Shown in pieces: positions 1-5,429 of a stretch of 7,212 bases of DNA. The stretch is from JANRLJ01 sp034437895. Lineage in GTDB: Bacteria; Chloroflexota; Anaerolineae; Aggregatilineales; Phototrophicaceae. Both the position numbers and the translations under genes were made by a program. The stretch covers positions 1-7,212 of the forward strand of contig DAOTTO010000328.1 of assembly GCA_034437895.1 (NCBI GenBank). Reading direction: 5' to 3'. The stretch's first letter is position 1. Every line of letters starts with the position of its first letter. Below the pieces are notes generated by a model, which saw only the letters and a program-made list of their open reading frames with translations, ran no database searches and was not told the DNA's origin.

Positions 1-4
1 ACTT

Positions 5-270
5 CGGGATACCTCACCAGTTCCGAACTCTGCGGTGAGCGATTAAACAGGTGATTGGGAAAAGCCAGTGTCGCTCACGCCAAACCAGTCCGTAACATTG
101 TCTAGGTGAACTTAACCCCGCGTAAGCGGAGCAGGCTTTGAGGGAGAGCCAGCAGGTAACTGCAAATCTCCCTTTCCCTTCGGGGATTATCGTCAGCTAC
201 TATTGAATGGATTAAGGTGCTTACTGCGAACCTTTGGTTCGACCCCTTGCCTAAAGGCAGGGGTATCTCG
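5..270 (+). ncRNA. Candidate structured RNA or structured 5' leader, family not recognised
   Basis: This gene-free stretch carries many complementary segments. CGGGATACC (5-13) can pair with GGTATCTCG (262-270), nine pairs including one G-U, which would close the whole block. Inside are GTGAGCGA (35-42) with TCGCTCAC (71-78); CCGC-GTAA-GCGG (118-129); an outer GGGAGA (142-147)/TCTCCC (167-172) stem holding GCAG-GTAA-CTGC (152-163); TCCC-TTCG-GGGA (175-186); CGAACC-TTT-GGTTCG (227-241); and ACCCC(T)TGCC-TAAA-GGCAGGGGT (242-264). The last hairpin shares 262-264 with the closing helix, so not all stems can form at once. The loops are GNRA or UUCG only when read on the plus strand, which sets the orientation. 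I looked for hallmarks of RNase P RNA, tmRNA, SRP RNA, 5S rRNA, T-box, cobalamin, TPP and c-di-GMP elements and found none. It could be a free RNA or the leader of the regulator that starts at 282. The stems are seen directly; that it is a functional RNA is inference. Confidence 0.45.
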
Positions 271-281
271 CACCGATTTCG

Positions 282-980
282 ATGAACCGCCCTACCCAGA
301 TACTCTTGATCGAAGATGACCCGGCTGTTGCTCATAGCCTGCGTGATGGGTTAGAGCGCGACAGCTATCATGTCGTCTGGAAAAATACCGGGCAAGAGGG
401 TGTCCGCTACGCCCGCGAACAAAATCCGCAGCTCATTATCCTTGATGTGCGCCTGCCGGATGGCTCTGGCTTAGATTTTTGCCGTCAACTGCGGCAGCAA
501 GGCGCGTTCCAGCCGATCTTGATGCTGACCGTTCAGCGTGAAGAGATGGATAAAGTGTTGGGGCTGGAGATGGGCGCTGACGATTATGTCACCAAACCCT
601 ACAGCTTGCGCGAACTGCTTTCGCGGATTCGGGCGCTGCTGCGGCGGGCGTATGGCGAACTTTCGATGTCGGATGCTGAATTGGTCTATGTCGGCGATCT
701 CATCGTAGATCGCAGTCGCGGACAGGTTAAGCGCGGGGAACACATCATTTTCCTGACACCAATTGAATTCCGCCTTTTAGTATTCCTAGCACGCCATCCG
801 GGGCAAGTCCTCACGCGCTCCCAAATTTTAGATGCCGTTTGGGGCTATAACGCCGATGTGGAAAGTGAACGCATCATCAACGTGCATATCCGACGGCTGC
901 GGGAAAAGGTCGAAATTGACCCTAGCGAACCGCGCCTTATTTTGACAGTTCCCGGCATTGGGTATCGGCTTGCGAGTTAG
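282..980 (+). CDS. OmpR/PhoB-family response regulator transcription factor
   Basis: This is a cytoplasmic two-component regulator of 232 residues, the usual length for the family. The receiver domain spans about residues 6-120, with the acidic pair D12-D13, phospho-acceptor D55 (LIILDVRLPDG), switch T83 and conserved K105 (DYVTKP). A winged-helix DNA-binding domain follows at about 134-232, with the recognition-helix region near 197-210 (IINVHIRRLREKV) and the C-terminal hairpin TVPGIGYRL. That hairpin has P where most relatives have R (TVRGIGYRL). The ATG at 282 is the only standard start after an in-frame stop at 252-254, and it puts the receiver motif at the usual distance from the N-terminus. 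No Shine-Dalgarno sequence lies at a normal distance; AGGGG at 259-263 is too far away and sits inside a predicted hairpin. The histidine kinase begins 99 bp downstream on the same strand and is the likely cognate partner. Target genes cannot be told from the sequence. Confidence 0.95.
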   Translation: MNRPTQILLIEDDPAVAHSLRDGLERDSYHVVWKNTGQEGVRYAREQNPQLIILDVRLPDGSGLDFCRQLRQQGAFQPILMLTVQREEMDKVLGLEMGADDYVTKPYSLRELLSRIRALLRRAYGELSMSDAELVYVGDLIVDRSRGQVKRGEHIIFLTPIEFRLLVFLARHPGQVLTRSQILDAVWGYNADVESERIINVHIRRLREKVEIDPSEPRLILTVPGIGYRLAS

Positions 981-989
981 GCTAGTATT

Positions 990-1028
990 AAGGGAAGTTT
1001 ACAGGAACAGCCATTCATTGGCTCCCTT
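990..1028 (+). other. Intercistronic stem-loop between regulator and kinase
   Basis: AAGGGA (990-995) can pair with TCCCTT (1023-1028). Inside it AGCC (1009-1012) can pair with GGCT (1020-1023), sharing one base with the outer stem. No T-run follows, so it does not look like an intrinsic terminator. It might be an mRNA processing or stability element in a shared regulator-kinase transcript. The complementarity is seen; the role is a guess. Confidence 0.25.
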
Positions 1029-1064
1029 GTCTAAGCAATAATGCAATTTAAATCCAATCAGTAC

Positions 1065-1069
1065 GGAGG
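1065..1069 (+). promoter_or_regulatory. Ribosome binding site that sets the kinase start
   Basis: GGAGG lies 10 nt before the ATG at 1080. An upstream in-frame ATG at 1041 has no comparable site and would add 13 polar residues (MQFKSNQYGGESP) that do not resemble a kinase N-terminus. The start at 1080 is therefore preferred. Confidence 0.75.
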
Positions 1070-1079
1070 CGAGTCCCCC

Positions 1080-2786
1080 ATGCGCCCCAGATCAATTCGT
1101 TGGCAGTTGCCCGTGAGCTACGGTGCGATTGCGCTTCTTTCCACGTTAGCCCTCGGCCTAGCGCTTTTAGTAACGCTGCGTGATTATTATATGCAGCGCG
1201 AACTGAGCTATCTACAAGGTAATGCCCAAACCATCAATTACTCTGTCGCGGAGATGATGGAAAGCGACATTCCAATGGCGGTGATTCAAGCCCAACTCGC
1301 TAGTTATTCATTTTTATCGCAAGTCCGGCTGCGGATGCGCGACATTGACGGAATTGTCCTGGCGGATTCGGGCGTACCGCGTAATCGTAATCTGCTCTCG
1401 ATTTCGGCGCAGCCAGGGGTGCAAACCGTCACGCCACCGGTCAGCCGATCCGCCAATGCGCTCTCGGCGCTGGATCCTTATGTCGATATTGGCGATTACC
1501 GGACGCGGCTTGATATGCCGATTGGCATTCCGGTTGACGATTTTGAAACTGGGCAGCGCGTGACAGAATTTTATGTCCCGGTTATCACGCTGGAACGTAT
1601 TTATCCTGATACAACAGACTCTGCCCTCGCTAATGAAGTCGCTAATGCAAATACCTCTGATGACAACGCGCAGCCCGGATTTACCAGCGTTCTGGCGGCG
1701 ACAGGAACGATTTCGGGCTTTAGCTTTGGCGACGAGACCACAGGCGAAGGCGAGCGTTCCTCTCAGATTGTGGTGCAGACACTTTACAGCAGCGCAGGCG
1801 ATCCGATTGGCCTGATTGAACTTTCCCAAGGCCCCGCTTATGGACGGCAGATTGTGTCGCGTGTGGCGCAAGGCTGGCTTTTTGCTAGTACGCTGGCGGT
1901 AGCGATTGCTGGCTTTGCCGGATTGAGCGTAAGCCGCCGCATCACCGTCCCGCTTATGGAACTGACGGAAGCGACCACGCGCATGTCCAAAGGCGACTTA
2001 ACCGCCCGCGCTGAATTGGATCGAGAGGACGAACTCGGTCAATTAGCCACCGCCTTTAACGAGATGGCGCGGCGGATTGAGGAAATTGTGGTCACGCTCC
2101 GGCGCTTTGTGGCGGATGCCGCTCACGAATTGCACACACCTTTAACGGCGCTCCATACCAATCTTGAACTTGCCAGCGATGAACTAAATCAAAAAACGCG
2201 CCAAGCCTATATTGAACGCGCTCAATCGCAGGTTAAACGGCTGGAAACCTTAACCGACAGCCTCCTCAACCTCTCACGGATGGAATCCGGCACAGCAAAT
2301 GATCCTTATCGTGAGGTGTCGCTTTCTTCACTGCTGCTGGAAGTCAGTGAATTGTATGCCTCGCGCTCCGAACAAGCTGGGATTAACTTCATGCTGGAAC
2401 TGCCCAAACAGCCCGTGGTGGTCTATGGCAGCAGCAGCCAACTGCGGAATGCGCTCGGTAATTTATTGGATAACGCCATTAAATTCTCGCCTACAGGGGA
2501 GACGATTACCGTCGTGCTGCAAGAAAGCCTCGGCGATGTGGCGATTACGATCCAAGATCATGGTATTGGCATCCCGCCAGACGAGATTAACACCGTGTTC
2601 AGCCGCTTTCATCGCTGCCGTAACGCCGCCGATTATCCGGGCAGCGGCTTAGGCTTGGCGATTGTTAAGCATATTGTTGAGGCACATCGCGGCGCGATTC
2701 ATCTGCAAAATCAGCTTCCGGGGCTGCGAGTCACCTTGACTCTGCCGAGTTTTGCCGCGACCTATCTGCTGGAAAGGGCATCCTGA
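1080..2786 (+). CDS. Membrane-bound sensor histidine kinase with HAMP domain
   Basis: From the preferred ATG this is a 568-residue kinase. Membrane helix 1 is at about residues 12-33. A large extracytoplasmic region follows (about 34-265), then membrane helix 2 (about 266-284), HAMP (about 284-337), a HisKA dimerisation domain with phospho-acceptor H349 in HELHTPL, and a HATPase domain. The ATPase shows its N box (NLLDNAIKFS, 461-470), G1 box (DHGIGIP, 493-499), F box (FSRFHR, 507-512) and G2 box (GSGLGLAI, 521-528), so it should be catalytically competent. The H box has H352 where R is usual (HELRTP). The outer domain starts and ends with stretches typical of PDC/Cache-like sensors (VRLRMRDIDGIVLADSG near 82-98; GDPIGLIELSQGP near 240-252). 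Between them is a polar, probably disordered insert rich in A, N, D, S, T and E (about 176-228). The ligand is unknown. The partner is most likely the regulator just upstream. Confidence 0.95.
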   Translation: MRPRSIRWQLPVSYGAIALLSTLALGLALLVTLRDYYMQRELSYLQGNAQTINYSVAEMMESDIPMAVIQAQLASYSFLSQVRLRMRDIDGIVLADSGVPRNRNLLSISAQPGVQTVTPPVSRSANALSALDPYVDIGDYRTRLDMPIGIPVDDFETGQRVTEFYVPVITLERIYPDTTDSALANEVANANTSDDNAQPGFTSVLAATGTISGFSFGDETTGEGERSSQIVVQTLYSSAGDPIGLIELSQGPAYGRQIVSRVAQGWLFASTLAVAIAGFAGLSVSRRITVPLMELTEATTRMSKGDLTARAELDREDELGQLATAFNEMARRIEEIVVTLRRFVADAAHELHTPLTALHTNLELASDELNQKTRQAYIERAQSQVKRLETLTDSLLNLSRMESGTANDPYREVSLSSLLLEVSELYASRSEQAGINFMLELPKQPVVVYGSSSQLRNALGNLLDNAIKFSPTGETITVVLQESLGDVAITIQDHGIGIPPDEINTVFSRFHRCRNAADYPGSGLGLAIVKHIVEAHRGAIHLQNQLPGLRVTLTLPSFAATYLLERAS

Positions 2787-2842
2787 AAAAAAGCATCGCT
2801 TGGCTTTATAATCCACTAGCCTCCGATTAGCTTTTTTCAGGA
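2781..2842. terminator. Terminator-like long hairpin overlapping the kinase stop and next gene's RBS
   Basis: TCCTGAAAAAAAGC (2781-2794) faces GCTTTTTTCAGGA (2830-2842), pairing fully apart from one extra A. Inside, ATCG (2795-2798) pairs with CGAT (2824-2827) and GGCT (2802-2805) with AGCC (2818-2821). The core stem is followed by six T on the plus strand and, read in reverse, by seven T, the pattern of a bidirectional intrinsic terminator. The left arm contains the kinase stop codon (2784-2786) and the right arm the start of the next gene's AGGAAGG. It may end transcription, or instead act as an attenuator limiting translation of the downstream gene. Confidence 0.55.
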
Positions 2843-2845
2843 AGG
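2839..2845 (+). promoter_or_regulatory. Ribosome binding site supporting a TTG start
   Basis: AGGAAGG lies 10 nt before TTG at 2856. There is no in-frame ATG or GTG before residue 20, which is an internal methionine in the membrane helix, so this site decides the start. Part of it lies in the right arm of the preceding hairpin. Confidence 0.65.
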
Positions 2846-2855
2846 ATCATTTGCC

Positions 2856-3440
2856 TTGTCCAAACGTGCTTTGGTTTTAATCGCGGTAGGCATCGTATTT
2901 ATTGCAGTGGGTATGGTTGTTTTTGTCGTCGCCAGCACCAGCCAGAGTGACGCGCCCACCGCGTTGGAACTCACGCGCAGTTTTGATGAAAGCCCCACCG
3001 GATTCAGCTTTCGTTATCCCGACGATTGGCGCTATACCATTCCGATGCGTGGGCTGCTCATCAGCGGTCTGCCGGAGACATTGAATAATGAGGAGGCGGG
3101 GCCTACCTTTACCATTCAGCGCACACAGCCGCTTTCGACCTATCCCACGCTGGAAGATGCGATGGATTTGTATCTGCGGCGCGGGGCATTGAGCGCGGAG
3201 CGTCAATGGACACAAACCAGCGACATCACACCAATCACGTTTTTGGGGCGTGAGGCGCTGACGGTTGATTTACAGGGGCGCGATAACGAAGCTAGTCCGC
3301 AGCAAAATTCCCGCATCATCGTCACGACTTCCGAAAATACATTTGTTTATGTGATGGTGGTGACTGCGCCCGTGACGGTGTGGGAGCGTTTTTTGCCGAC
3401 GCTGCAAGCGATTCTGGAGAGTGTGGAGATTTTGGAATAA
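2856..3440 (+). CDS. Membrane-anchored extracytoplasmic protein, PsbP/MOG1-like fold suspected
   Basis: This is a 194-residue protein read from a TTG start supported by a ribosome binding site. Residues 1-4 are short and basic (SKR). Residues 5-27 form one hydrophobic helix without a lipobox cysteine or a clear signal peptidase site, so the protein is probably anchored with its body outside the membrane. The body (about 45-194) contains GFSFRYPDDWRY (49-60), a helix-like stretch at 98-110 (TLEDAMDLYLRRG), FLGREALTVDLQG (129-141), and an ending VWERFLPTLQAILESVEI (175-192). This order (F-x-YPxxW, a central helix, then a terminal helix before I/V-x-I) is what I expect of PsbP- or DUF1795-like domains, which are common as small secreted proteins in Chloroflexota. 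No catalytic residues are evident. It follows the kinase by 69 bp and may be part of the same unit, for example as an accessory to the sensor, but that is only inferred from position. Gene status is strong; family assignment is moderate. Confidence 0.85.
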   Translation: MSKRALVLIAVGIVFIAVGMVVFVVASTSQSDAPTALELTRSFDESPTGFSFRYPDDWRYTIPMRGLLISGLPETLNNEEAGPTFTIQRTQPLSTYPTLEDAMDLYLRRGALSAERQWTQTSDITPITFLGREALTVDLQGRDNEASPQQNSRIIVTTSENTFVYVMVVTAPVTVWERFLPTLQAILESVEILE

Positions 3441-3462
3441 TTTTAGATCGAAATTATGGGGT

Positions 3463-3491
3463 GTAGGGGCGACTCGCCGAGTCGCCCCTAC
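3463..3491. repeat. 29-nt perfect palindrome in a convergent gene gap, probable dispersed repeat
   Basis: GTAGGGGCGACTCG (3463-3476) and CGAGTCGCCCCTAC (3478-3491) are exact reverse complements around one C. A hairpin would have about 13 pairs and a three-base loop. It sits near the middle of the 70 bp between the stop codons at 3440 and 3511. I recognise this type of GTAGGGGCGAC palindrome as a dispersed element in Chloroflexota and some cyanobacteria; translations through it give GATRRVAPT-like peptides that are often mis-annotated as small genes. It could terminate transcription from both sides, but no T-run follows on either strand. A smaller A/T-rich inverted repeat, ATAATTT (3437-3443)/AAATTAT (3451-3457), lies just to its left. 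Confidence 0.8.
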
Positions 3492-3510
3492 GCTGTATAT
3501 CAAAGACCTT

Positions 3511-5175
3511 CTATTGACCGTCCAACGTCCACTGATGGATGTAGGAGGCATAGCCGTAGTAAACCCAGGAGGGGCCAGGGTTAAAGTTGCCGACGCGGTT
3601 GTTAGCAACCTGATAGATGTTGGGGGTGAAGGTGAAGTCATAGGCCACATCATCATGCGCGATTTGCTGCACTTGATAGTACAGTTCCGCACGTTGGTCT
3701 AAGGCGCATCCGGGAACGCTGCGAGCCTGACGGATGAGATCATCCACCGCCGGATTCACATACGAAGCCAAGTTGTTGCCAGAACCGGGGACATCTTCGG
3801 TGCTGAGCAGTAAGCTCATGTAGTCATTCGGGTCTGGGGGTGCGGTACCACCGCTGTTGCTCATCGGTGTCGCGTCGTAGGTCTGACCGAAGTAAACCTC
3901 GTCCAGATAGTTCGCCCATTCCACCAAATTCAAGTTCACTTCAAACCCGATTTGGCTAAGTTGATCTTGCGCTACGAGGGCGGTTGTCTCGAACAGAGCC
4001 AAAATGTTGCTGTAAGAAAGCGTGAACGCAAGGCGCACACCGTCTTTTTCGCGCACACCGTCGCCGTCGCCATCGACCCATCCGGCATCTTCCAGAATTT
4101 GCATGGCGGCTTCGGGATCGTAGGTATAGGGTTCAATGCTGCTGTTATAAGCCCAACCGATGGTCGGGACGACTGCGCCCACCAGCGGGGTGCCGCCAGT
4201 CTCGCCGCCGAGTGTTGCCAAAACATCCTGCTTGTTATAGCCCATCGCCACAGCCATGCGTACCGCTGTATCGCTGAAGATGGGATGCGGTGTTTGTTCG
4301 ATGGAGTTGCCATCGGCATCATAGGCCGCCGACGCGACGGTGGAATCTGCCCAGTTGAGCGACATAAAATTGACGGTCAACTGCGGGAAGAACTGATATT
4401 GCAAATTGCTGAGGTCTTCAATTTGGGAGAAGAGATCGCCTTGGAAGTAGGTGTAATCAATTTCGCCAGCTTGAATAGCCTGAAGCGCCACTGCTTGTTC
4501 ACCAATCACGCGGTTCACAAGGAACGGAATAGCGGGTGCGCCGCCCCAGAAGGTGGGGTTGGCGACATAGCGCTGACCTTCATCCGGTGCCCAGCTTTCC
4601 AGAACATATGGGCCACCGCTGATATCGGGGTTCTGGTTAAAGGGTCCTTCGACAAAATCGCTGTAATCCGCCGCGTATTTGTGCGCGGGCAAAAAGCGAA
4701 TCGCCCCAAGTTGGCTGAGGGCGGCGCAATCTGCCTCTGAGAGGACAACTTCGTAAGTTTTCTCGTCAATTTTGTTGACTTCAGACACCAAAGAAATATT
4801 GGATTCAAACGAGGTCGCAATGTCTTCGCTTTGAATTGCACCAATCGTGAAGATCATGTCGTCAGAAGTGATGGGCGTACCATCGCTCCAAACGGCTTCT
4901 TCACGGATGGTGAAGGTGTAGGTCAGGCCGTCTTCGGAGACTGTCCAGCTTGTTAAGCCTGGAATCGGTTCCCCGGTAAAGCTATCAATCTCGATGGGGG
5001 CAGGCCACAATACAGCAAACGCCTGATAAGACGCGCCATCCGTAGTCATCAACGGATTGAAAGTCGTAATGTTGCCCAGGCTACGAATCACCAGGGTTTC
5101 ATCGTCTTGTGCTACCGCGATACTCAGGGGGAGTAACGCTAAGAGCAGCAGCGCTAATAAAAGAATTCGCCTCAT
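3511..5175 (-). CDS. ABC transporter family 5 extracellular solute-binding protein (oligopeptide-type)
   Basis: This 554-residue protein is the typical length for SBP_bac_5, the binding subunit of importers for peptides, nickel and some sugars. The N-terminus MRRILLLALLLLALLPLSIAVA is a signal peptide, with likely cleavage AVA|Q after residue 22. There is no lipobox cysteine, so it would be released or held only by an uncleaved signal. Family features are WSDGTPITSDD (96-106), GGPYVLESW (187-195), the SDTAVRMAVAMGYNKQDVL helix (301-319) and DPEAAMQILEDAGW (353-366), followed by an acidic DGDGDG loop (368-373) and REKDGVRLAFTL (375-386). The only cysteines, C150 and C490, might form a disulfide. 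The ATG at 5175 is chosen over one at 5247 because AAGGAG lies 6 nt upstream of it and the longer form would bury the signal peptide. It is transcribed alone, convergent with the plus-strand genes; no permease or ATPase gene is in the window. The solute cannot be named. Confidence 0.95.
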   Translation of the reverse strand: MRRILLLALLLLALLPLSIAVAQDDETLVIRSLGNITTFNPLMTTDGASYQAFAVLWPAPIEIDSFTGEPIPGLTSWTVSEDGLTYTFTIREEAVWSDGTPITSDDMIFTIGAIQSEDIATSFESNISLVSEVNKIDEKTYEVVLSEADCAALSQLGAIRFLPAHKYAADYSDFVEGPFNQNPDISGGPYVLESWAPDEGQRYVANPTFWGGAPAIPFLVNRVIGEQAVALQAIQAGEIDYTYFQGDLFSQIEDLSNLQYQFFPQLTVNFMSLNWADSTVASAAYDADGNSIEQTPHPIFSDTAVRMAVAMGYNKQDVLATLGGETGGTPLVGAVVPTIGWAYNSSIEPYTYDPEAAMQILEDAGWVDGDGDGVREKDGVRLAFTLSYSNILALFETTALVAQDQLSQIGFEVNLNLVEWANYLDEVYFGQTYDATPMSNSGGTAPPDPNDYMSLLLSTEDVPGSGNNLASYVNPAVDDLIRQARSVPGCALDQRAELYYQVQQIAHDDVAYDFTFTPNIYQVANNRVGNFNPGPSWVYYGYASYIHQWTLDGQ

Positions 5176-5181
5176 AAAGAT

Positions 5182-5187
5182 CTCCTT
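5182..5187 (-). promoter_or_regulatory. Ribosome binding site of the solute-binding protein
   Basis: On the minus strand this reads AAGGAG, six bases before ATG at 5175. It places translation initiation exactly at the signal peptide and argues against the upstream in-frame ATG at 5247. Confidence 0.85.
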
Positions 5188-5237
5188 AAGTGAACTTGGG
5201 TGAGATACGAGAAGCAGCGCTAGTTTACGCTCACTGC

Positions 5238-5266
5238 ATTTTAACAATACTTAACGCGATGCACAA
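5238..5266 (-). promoter_or_regulatory. Putative sigma70-type promoter for the solute-binding protein
   Basis: Read on the minus strand, TTGTGC (5266-5261) is followed after 17 bases by TAAAAT (5243-5238). The -10 matches TATAAT at five of six positions and the -35 matches TTGACA only at its first three. Transcription would start near 5231, giving a leader of about 55 nt. The spacing is ideal but the -35 is weak. Confidence 0.4.
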
Positions 5267-5288
5267 AAATTGGGCATGTTCTCGTTTT

Positions 5289-5342
5289 CTGGCAGTCCGT
5301 CACCTTCTTTTGATGATAGAGGACACTGCCAGTCCACTGGCA
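5289..5342. promoter_or_regulatory. Operator-like cluster of CAGT/ACTG inverted repeats
   Basis: TGCCAGT-CC-ACTGGCA (5327-5342) is a perfect 7-bp inverted repeat with a two-base spacer, the size of a dimeric repressor or activator site. Upstream, CTGGCAGT (5289-5296) is an exact reverse complement of ACTGCCAG (5325-5332), so the same half-site motif occurs three times. The cluster lies between divergent genes, 88-141 bp before the malic enzyme start and upstream of the predicted solute-binding protein promoter, so it could serve either gene. The binding protein is unknown. As RNA the two pairings would be mutually exclusive. Confidence 0.4.
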
Positions 5343-5378
5343 TGTCAAGATAGACTAAAACCATCTTTCGATAATTAC

Positions 5379-5400
5379 GGACGTATCATCTGATGCGTCC
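5379..5400. promoter_or_regulatory. 22-nt imperfect palindrome in the malic enzyme leader
   Basis: GGACGTATCA-TC-TGATGCGTCC (5379-5388, 5391-5400) pairs at ten positions; the only imperfect one, T5384 with G5395, is a wobble in RNA. It lies 12 bases before the ribosome binding site at 5413. It could be a second operator or a leader hairpin. No T-run follows, so it is not a terminator. Confidence 0.35.
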
Positions 5401-5412
5401 ACAGCATAAGCT

Positions 5413-5418
5413 GGAGGA
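5413..5418 (+). promoter_or_regulatory. Ribosome binding site of malic enzyme
   Basis: GGAGGA lies 11 bases before ATG at 5430, a slightly long but acceptable spacing. It supports this start, which gives the usual N-terminus length ahead of the RDPLLNKGTAF motif. Confidence 0.7.
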
Positions 5419-5429
5419 ACTCGTCTGCT

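Noticed and set aside
1..281. Possible RNase P RNA, tmRNA, SRP RNA, 5S rRNA, T-box or known riboswitch
   Set aside because: None of the conserved core sequences I would expect is present. AAGGTGCTTACTGCG (215-229) faintly recalls a T-box but lacks the TGGN tRNA-contact sequence, and GGTTCGA (236-242) has no matching T-arm stem.
102..335. A 77-residue open frame on the minus strand
   Set aside because: It overlaps the well-supported regulator start and the structured block, has no recognisable domain, and its composition fits a shadow frame.
1041..1079. Longer N-terminus for the histidine kinase from ATG 1041
   Set aside because: No ribosome binding site precedes it, while GGAGG at 1065-1069 is well placed for ATG 1080.
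3421..3702. A 93-residue plus-strand open frame across the palindrome
   Set aside because: It is read through the repeat (GATRRVAPT-like peptide) and then antisense to the solute-binding protein; repeat-derived frames of this sort are not genes.
3952..4740. A 262-residue plus-strand open frame opposite the solute-binding protein
   Set aside because: It is long but lies wholly antisense to a clear SBP_bac_5 gene, shows no domain, and has no ribosome binding site evident at its start.
5241..5375. Plus-strand promoter candidates for malic enzyme (TTAACA 5241-5246 with AAAAAT 5265-5270; GATAAT 5370-5375)
   Set aside because: The first pair has a poor -10 and overlaps the opposite-strand promoter. 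The second has no acceptable -35 at proper spacing. I could not choose between them.
5190..5393. A 67-residue open frame in the divergent intergenic region
   Set aside because: It spans the predicted promoter and operator-like repeats, has no recognisable motif, and its first codons overlap the solute-binding protein leader.
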